9,136 bases of DNA from Pseudomonadota bacterium (GTDB taxonomy: Bacteria; Bdellovibrionota; Bacteriovoracia; Bacteriovoracales; Bacteriovoracaceae), in NCBI GenBank assembly GCA_023432655.1, contig JAEYUK010000094.1, positions 1-9,136 of the forward strand, written 5' to 3'. Both the position numbers and the translations under genes were made by a program. The stretch's first letter is position 1. Every line of letters starts with the position of its first letter. The notes beneath the pieces were generated by a model. It was not told the DNA's origin, searched no databases, and saw only the letters and a list, made by a program, of their open reading frames with translations. This document shows, in pieces, positions 6,042 to 9,136 of this stretch.

Positions 6042-6410
6042 CTATTGGCCTATAAAGACCACACTCAACAAGGCCAAAAGACCCGGAAGCGCCTGAATGA
6101 CGACGATTCTCTTATTTACAGTGTGACCACCATAAAGACCGGCCGCAATCACGCAGGATAGAAAAAATACAGATAATTGATAGGCAAAATTGGCTTCTGG
6201 ATGAATGAGAGACCAAACCAGACCCGCAACTAAAAAACCATTATAAAGCCCTTGGTTTGCGGCCAAGGCTTCCGTTGTCTTAGCGTGTTCGAGCGTCATT
6301 CGAAAGACTTTAAGTCCTTGAGGCTTAGTCCAGAGAATCATTTCAAGGACCATAAAATAGAAATGAAGTATGGCCACAATGAGAATGAGAAGGCTTTTTA
6401 ATAAAGTCAT
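6042..6410 (-). CDS. DUF1304-family small membrane protein
   Basis: This protein of 122 residues has four predicted membrane helices (about 4-27, 57-70, 76-94, 101-120). It carries the family's conserved pattern: His16 and Glu23 with Trp27 in the first helix and turn, ANQGLYNGFL at 51-60, AAGLYGGHTV at 89-98 and a final VIQALPGLLAL. The length is normal for the family. The function is not established in any member known to me; the conserved polar residues inside helices hint at proton or small-molecule handling. The start at 6410 is preceded only by a weak GAGA, six or fewer bases away. Its stop lies three bases from the stop of the convergent cupin-like gene with no hairpin between them, so the two transcripts probably overlap at their 3' ends. 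Confidence 0.85.
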   Translation of the reverse strand: MTLLKSLLILIVAILHFYFMVLEMILWTKPQGLKVFRMTLEHAKTTEALAANQGLYNGFLVAGLVWSLIHPEANFAYQLSVFFLSCVIAAGLYGGHTVNKRIVVIQALPGLLALLSVVFIGQ

Positions 6411-6457
6411 ATTCTCTAGTTTAATACGAATTCAAAAAATATGTACCTCAAGTTTTA

Positions 6458-7057
6458 TTAAGACTTAAGAGCAAACATCTTTTCGAATATTAATAAACTC
6501 ACAAAAGCATCGTTGGCAGCGTATTTGGCCTGGGCCGCAGTAAGTACAGGGCATTCCCAGTTGGTAACCTTGGCCCCTTTACTCAATCTGAGATTAAGGT
6601 ACATCCCACATAAGGTTCGTAGACCAAGCGACTCGGACTTTGATGTCCGGGTAATTTCAGCGAGATCGATGAAACCTTCTGGAGAAAACTCCCCTCTCTT
6701 TTTTAAGGCTATAAGGTCATCTCTGATAGCGACTCCCACTTTCTTAACATTCTTATTTTCCAATAATTTACTTAGTTCCGGAAGAAAAGGAATCTTATGT
6801 AAACGAAAAAGATAGCAACACTCATGGGTGGCAAGCTGAAGAAGAGCAACTTTATGAAACTCACCTTTTCGAAAGGAAGGGCGGGTTTCAGTATCGAATC
6901 CCAGTATATCCGTTTGATTCAATTCTTCGATTGCTTTTAGCGCAGCTGGTACTGTCTCAATGACTTCGTAGCGACCATTATGGTTAAAGAGAGAGAGGGC
7001 CTGAAGCTCCTCTCTGCTTATTTGAGGCTTTAAAATTGGATTTAAAAAATCGGTCAT
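6458..7057 (-). CDS. RNase D-like 3'-5' exonuclease domain protein (DEDDy)
   Basis: This stand-alone exonuclease domain has 199 residues. Exo I is LGFDTETRPSFRKG with Asp55 and Glu57. Exo II is VGVAIRDDLIALKK with Asp114 (or Asp113). Exo III is KYAANDA with Tyr179 and Asp183, the Y-x3-D spacing of DEDDy enzymes. These residues bind two metal ions for hydrolysis from 3' ends of RNA or DNA. There is no HRDC domain as in full-length RNase D, and the length fits the small single-domain WRN-exonuclease/RNase D-like proteins of many bacteria, which may process structured RNA 3' ends. It is cytoplasmic. The ATG at 7057 has no recognisable ribosome site, yet no better start is open nearby. It is 49 bases downstream of the DoxX-like gene on the same strand and could be in its transcript. 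Confidence 0.88.
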   Translation of the reverse strand: MTDFLNPILKPQISREELQALSLFNHNGRYEVIETVPAALKAIEELNQTDILGFDTETRPSFRKGEFHKVALLQLATHECCYLFRLHKIPFLPELSKLLENKNVKKVGVAIRDDLIALKKRGEFSPEGFIDLAEITRTSKSESLGLRTLCGMYLNLRLSKGAKVTNWECPVLTAAQAKYAANDAFVSLLIFEKMFALKS

Positions 7058-7061
7058 AAGT

Positions 7062-7080
7062 AACGTAGTTGTACCACGTT
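7062..7080. promoter_or_regulatory. Near-palindrome upstream of the exonuclease gene
   Basis: AACGTAGTTGTACCACGTT has 8-bp arms with one mismatch around TGT, ending four bases before the exonuclease start codon. It could be an operator or a leader hairpin that affects translation, which would fit the missing ribosome site. It is short enough that chance is possible. Confidence 0.3.
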
Positions 7081-7106
7081 CTTACTGCAGCGCCTACTTA
7101 AAGCTA

Positions 7107-7571
7107 TTAAACATTACCCCTGATGGTTCGATGACCACCTACTTGAGTTCTTTTTCTTTCCTCACTATAACCAACTTCGAATTGTGAAGCCAGTTTTCCC
7201 AAGGCAAAGGCCCCAATAGCAAGCCCTACATCACGAAGAGCGATATCCCAGTACTGGCCTAGAACTACTAAATTAACAACAATTCCCGACAGCCAAGCAC
7301 TAACCACATAAGCGAAGATTCGAGGTTTAAGCAAAACACCAATCGCTGCTATGATTTCAATCACCCCTACCCCCTGCATGAAACGAGAAGGCGATAGATT
7401 TAACAGCTCATAGAAGGGAGGGGCCAAATATTTAGTCCAGTCGGTAAGGTAGTTAAAAAACTTATCGAGTCCGGCAATGAAAGGGGCAACAATAAAACCA
7501 GTCTTCAGAAGATTATAGGCCTGGTGAGAATAAGTAAGATTATCTGTTTTTATGACTTCTGTATTTCTCAT
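7107..7571 (-). CDS. DoxX-like small inner-membrane protein
   Basis: This 154-residue protein starts at the ATG at 7571, where AAAGGAG lies five bases upstream. The open frame continues upstream to 7607, but that region overlaps the promoter. There are four predicted membrane helices (about 21-38, 66-82, 85-104, 112-129). DoxX-like features are GFIVAPFIAGLDKFFN early, MQGVGVIEIIAAIGVLLKP in the second helix and YWDIALRDVGLAIGAFALGKLA in the fourth. The soluble C-tail (130-154) is basic. DoxX relatives are small integral membrane proteins linked to quinone, redox or thiol-stress functions in various bacteria; the role here is unproven. The gene is preceded by an excellent sigma-54-type promoter, so its expression is probably inducible. 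It is divergent from the PsiE-family gene. Confidence 0.78.
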   Translation of the reverse strand: MRNTEVIKTDNLTYSHQAYNLLKTGFIVAPFIAGLDKFFNYLTDWTKYLAPPFYELLNLSPSRFMQGVGVIEIIAAIGVLLKPRIFAYVVSAWLSGIVVNLVVLGQYWDIALRDVGLAIGAFALGKLASQFEVGYSEERKRTQVGGHRTIRGNV

Positions 7572-7602
7572 AATGTCTCCTTTATTTACCTCTATACTCT
7601 TA

Positions 7603-7619
7603 AGCAAAAGAGGTGCCAG
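7603..7619 (-). promoter_or_regulatory. Sigma-54 (RpoN) type -24/-12 promoter for the DoxX-like gene
   Basis: On the minus strand CTGGCACctcttTTGCT matches the consensus YTGGCACGRNNNTTGCW at every informative position except the GR pair after CAC. The -24 GG (7616-7617) and -12 GC (7604-7605) are separated by exactly ten bases. Transcription would start near 7592, giving a leader of about 21 bases with AAAGGAG before the ATG at 7571. Confidence 0.75.
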
Positions 7620-7630
7620 AGCCTAGTGTC

Positions 7631-7659
7631 TTTACAGAAATTCTCAGTACCTATTGAAT
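7631..7659 (+). promoter_or_regulatory. Weak sigma-70-type promoter for the PsiE-family gene
   Basis: TTTACA (7631-7636, five of six bases) is 17 bases from TTGAAT (7654-7659, four of six). The start would be near 7666, just at the AAAGGA ribosome site, so the leader would be very short. It is tentative. Confidence 0.3.
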
Positions 7660-7681
7660 TTCATAAAAGGAAATCCAATCC

Positions 7682-8095
7682 ATGTTTAATCATCTGGTAA
7701 AAAAGATTGAAGAAATCATGATGGTGATACTAACCATCATGATGCTTATTGTTGTGATTTTATCTGTTGTAGAATTAGGTTGGATCCTTTTTAAAGATAT
7801 CCTCTCCCCGCCTATCCTCATCTTAGAATTTGAAGAGCTTTTAGAAATTTTTGGAACCTTCTTATTAGTCTTAATAGGAATTGAATTACTAGAAACGATA
7901 AAAGTTTATGTAACAAAAAAAGAACTGCGAGCAGAAATTATTGTTTTAGTGGCCATTATTGCGTTAGCTAGAAAAGTTATTACTCTTGATGTGAAAACTC
8001 TCCCAAGCGAGGCCATGCTTGGGATTGCTGCAATTACTTTGGCCCTTACAACAAGTTACTATGTGTTTAAGAAGCTTCACTCCAAAGATAATTGA
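7682..8095 (+). CDS. PsiE-family (phosphate-starvation-inducible E) membrane protein
   Basis: This 137-residue protein is nearly the length of E. coli PsiE. It has four predicted membrane helices (about 12-36, 54-70, 84-101, 110-128). The PsiE pattern is clear: FGTFLLVLIGIELLETIKVYV (57-77) with Glu68 and Glu71, a charged loop, VLVAIIALARKVITLD (88-103) with Arg97-Lys98, and a last helix GIAAITLALTTSYYVF. The function of PsiE is unknown; in E. coli it is induced by phosphate starvation and carbon limitation. The ATG follows an AAGGA by about ten bases, slightly long. It is divergent from the DoxX-like gene. An 11-bp inverted repeat inside its first helix may serve the neighbour's promoter. 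Its stop is ten bases from the convergent small gene. Confidence 0.85.
   Translation: MFNHLVKKIEEIMMVILTIMMLIVVILSVVELGWILFKDILSPPILILEFEELLEIFGTFLLVLIGIELLETIKVYVTKKELRAEIIVLVAIIALARKVITLDVKTLPSEAMLGIAAITLALTTSYYVFKKLHSKDN
7715..7743. promoter_or_regulatory. Perfect 11-bp inverted repeat, candidate enhancer for the sigma-54-type promoter
   Basis: ATCATGATGGT (7715-7725) and ACCATCATGAT (7733-7743) are exact inverted copies around a 7-base spacer. The centre at 7729 is about 137 bp upstream of the start predicted for the DoxX-like gene, in the usual range for enhancer-binding-protein sites. It lies within codons for Ile/Met/Val of the PsiE-family gene, so codon composition contributes. A hairpin in the psiE-like mRNA is another reading. 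Confidence 0.45.
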
Positions 8096-8105
8096 TATTG
8101 AGTCT

Positions 8106-8342
8106 TTAGTCGATTTTTTCTCGGATAGCATACACTAAAGAATTCAGGTCTCTCAAAACTTCATGACCATCAAGCGTTTTATTTTTACTGAGTTTTTTAA
8201 TTTGTTCTCGATAACGGAATTCCATCTTTGACCATACATCAATTTGATTTGTGTAATCGATCCCTAAACTTTCCGGTTTAGTATATTTGGTGTTCCTTAT
8301 ATCAACTTTAGCGACAATAGGAGTATTAGAATCATTTTTCAT
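8106..8342 (-). CDS. Small hypothetical protein
   Basis: The predicted protein has 78 residues, is soluble, and has no signal peptide, Cys or membrane segment. The N-terminal half is mixed (VAKVDIRNTKY, then a TKPESLGIDYTNQ stretch). The C-terminal half, from about 37, looks like two charged amphipathic helices (WSKMEFRYREQIKKLSKNK and GHEVLRDLNSLVYAIREKI) that could pair as a small helical bundle. I do not recognise a family. The ATG at 8342 lacks a clear ribosome site; it is directly preceded by the palindrome GACCGGTC. Reasons to believe it: plausible composition, an otherwise empty space between two good genes, and stop-to-stop packing of ten bases with the PsiE-family gene. A non-coding alternative cannot be excluded. 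Confidence 0.55.
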   Translation of the reverse strand: MKNDSNTPIVAKVDIRNTKYTKPESLGIDYTNQIDVWSKMEFRYREQIKKLSKNKTLDGHEVLRDLNSLVYAIREKID

Positions 8343-8409
8343 GACCGGTCCAAGTTTTAAAGTGAGAGGATAGGAAAAATACGGGAGGGATCAGAACCAA
8401 GGAACAAGT

Positions 8410-8437
8410 TCCATGCTGACAATTAAGTCAGCATGGA
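8410..8437 (-). terminator. Hairpin terminator of the RRM protein gene
   Basis: An 11-bp perfect stem (TCCATGCTGAC with GTCAGCATGGA on the plus strand) closes a 6-base loop, AATTAA. It starts ten bases after the RRM gene's stop at 8447 on the minus strand. The following minus-strand bases (AACTTGTTCCTTGGTT) are T-rich but interrupted, so it should terminate with moderate efficiency. A small overlapping palindrome, GGAACAAGTTCC at 8401-8412, could form an alternative fold. Confidence 0.7.
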
Positions 8438-8446
8438 TCGAGCTAA

Positions 8447-8722
8447 TTAATAGCGTCTGTTGTTTTCGCGTTTTTCCATAGGCTTTGCCTCTGAAACGTT
8501 CATTTGACGACCGCCAAAATCTGTACCATTAAGAGCGTTGATAGCTTCTGAAGCTTCCGCAGCAGAAGACATTTCAACAAAACCGAAGCCTTTGCTACGA
8601 TTAGTATCTCTGTCCATAATGACTTTTGCAGAACTTACAGTGCCATATTGTGCGAACTTTTCAGAAAGTGCTTCGTTACTAATAGAGAAACCTAGGTTTC
8701 CAACATAAATTTTCTGACTCAT
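8447..8722 (-). CDS. Single-RRM RNA-binding protein
   Basis: This protein of 91 residues starts at the ATG at 8722, which has GGAGG five bases upstream. The reading frame extends further upstream to 8761, but without a ribosome site and with no RRM-like sequence. It is one complete RNA recognition motif: RNP2 IYVGNL at 5-10, RNP1 KGFGFVEM at 44-51, the helix-1 segment EALSEKFAQYG at 17-27 and a final strand GGRQMNVSEAKP. A short basic tail (EKRENNRRY) follows, like the glycine-poor version of the cyanobacterial and proteobacterial Rbp tails. Phe48 and Tyr6 are the expected aromatic RNA-stacking residues. It probably acts as a cytoplasmic RNA chaperone or post-transcriptional regulator; relatives are often cold-inducible. 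It is a lone gene with its own terminator. A6-TTT-A7 tracts sit about 50 bases upstream. Confidence 0.93.
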   Translation of the reverse strand: MSQKIYVGNLGFSISNEALSEKFAQYGTVSSAKVIMDRDTNRSKGFGFVEMSSAAEASEAINALNGTDFGGRQMNVSEAKPMEKRENNRRY

Positions 8723-8972
8723 GTGAGCCTCCGATGTAGAGATGCCACTAAAATGTGACATAAATGATTTTTTTAAATTTTTTAGAAAGAATTGGATAAA
8801 AGATTCTTGTGTTTAATTGATCTGAAATAAGAACTAATAGCAGTTAGTTGAGAACAGATAGCTCCATCGTATACGCGAACTGTTTGGAATACTACTTAAT
8901 AAAAGAGCAGAGCTGAAAAATAAAGAAGTTATCGCCTGATAACCCTGACTTGGCATTTCAATCTGGTCACTT
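8723..8972. other. 250-base intergenic region with AT-rich tracts
   Basis: No open frame or RNA gene is convincing here. On the minus strand it holds the RRM gene's leader, the tract AAAAAATTTAAAAAAA (8768-8783), which could be an UP element or curved DNA, and the weak terminator at 8928-8943. No good -35/-10 pair was found, and CGTATACG at 8868-8875 is a bare 8-bp palindrome. Confidence 0.5.
8928..8943 (-). terminator. Probable terminator of the LysR-like gene
   Basis: GTTATC and GATAAC form a 6-bp stem around a 4-base loop. On the minus strand the stem is followed by TTCTTTATTTTT, a T-rich tail, and it lies 29 bases after the regulator's stop at 8973. The stem is short and AT-rich, so efficiency is uncertain. 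Confidence 0.5.
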
Positions 8973-9136
8973 TTATTTTAAGACAAAGCTCTTCATAAGG
9001 TTAGAGGCGATAGGGTTCTCCAGCTTCCTTTGGGCAGCAATTAACCATATCTCCTCATAGACATCCTTGAGTTGTCCGATTTTTATCAGTCCTTGTTCTT
9101 TAGCCTCTACTTCTGAGAATGGGGCAAGTCCAATAC
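8973..9136 (-). CDS. C-terminal end of a probable LysR-type transcriptional regulator (runs off the window edge)
   Basis: The minus strand is open from the window edge to a TAA at 8973-8975, giving 53 residues in frame from 9134. The sequence begins IGLAPFSEVEAKEQGLIKIG, continues through VYEEIWLIAAQRK, and ends in SNLMKSFVLK. This matches the closing part of the LysR substrate-binding domain: a glycine-containing strand leading to P-x-x-x-V, then E-x-G-L, a strand with Trp before a hydrophobic stretch, and a last helix. The DNA-binding part would lie beyond the right edge. The regulator's targets cannot be told; its transcript points toward the RRM gene but a weak hairpin separates them. Another periplasmic-binding-fold protein is possible. 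Confidence 0.65.
   Translation of the reverse strand, partial: IGLAPFSEVEAKEQGLIKIGQLKDVYEEIWLIAAQRKLENPIASNLMKSFVLK

Noticed and set aside
7572..7607. Longer version of the DoxX-like protein starting at 7607
   Set aside because: This extension would include the -12 element of the promoter and lies upstream of the predicted transcript start; AAAGGAG points to ATG 7571.
8723..8761. 13-residue N-terminal extension of the RRM protein
   Set aside because: GGAGG five bases before ATG 8722 and the RRM beginning immediately after it favour the short form.
1..9136. CRISPR array, tRNA/rRNA genes, insertion sequence ends, toxin-antitoxin or defence cluster
   Set aside because: No regularly spaced repeats, cloverleaf sequences, transposase motifs or paired small overlapping genes of that type were seen on either strand.

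Overview
This window is a moderately AT-rich, gene-dense piece of a Gram-negative bacterial chromosome. It encodes a lipobox lipoprotein, a C-terminal-Phe outer-membrane barrel and several inner-membrane proteins. The mix of exported proteins of unknown family, the style of the signal peptides and the small envelope proteins would fit the predatory Bdellovibrionota (Bdellovibrio, Bacteriovorax or Peredibacter type). That assignment is an inference from gene style, not a sequence match. I see no insertion sequence, prophage, CRISPR array, rRNA or tRNA.

Layout, left to right. 1-205 (-) is the N-terminus of a secreted protein that runs off the edge, and 288-797 (-) is a compact FUSC/aromatic-acid-exporter-type membrane protein. 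Divergent from these, 845-2446 (+) is a lipoprotein glycoside hydrolase resembling family GH79 (heparanase/beta-glucuronidase), closed by a clear intrinsic terminator. 2618-2842 (+) is a small glutamine/glycine-rich, probably disordered protein behind a good sigma-54-type promoter. Convergent to it, 2880-3605 (-) is an outer-membrane beta-barrel. 3677-5215 (+) is an AbgT-family transporter, overlapped by 5202-6038 (+), a cupin-like putative metalloprotein. Convergent genes follow on the minus strand: 6042-6410 (DUF1304 membrane protein), 6458-7057 (RNase D-like DEDDy 3'-5' exonuclease) and 7107-7571 (DoxX-like membrane protein). The last of these also has a sigma-54-type promoter. Divergent from it is 7682-8095 (+), a PsiE-family membrane protein. 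8106-8342 (-) is a small unknown protein, 8447-8722 (-) a single-RRM RNA-binding protein with its own terminator, and 8973-9136 (-) the C-terminus of a probable LysR-type regulator.

The window mostly consists of short independent transcription units with intergenic control regions. The only tightly coupled pair is the AbgT transporter with the cupin-like protein (14-nt overlap). The most informative non-coding signals are two sigma-54-type promoters with exact -24/-12 spacing. One stands before the Q-rich protein and one before the DoxX-like protein. The latter has a perfect 11-bp inverted repeat about 137 bp upstream of its predicted start, inside the divergent psiE-like gene, where an enhancer-binding protein would be expected. 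Together they suggest that a conditional, activator-dependent response controls at least two small envelope or stress-type genes here. I found no defence system or biosynthetic cluster, and I do not claim one.
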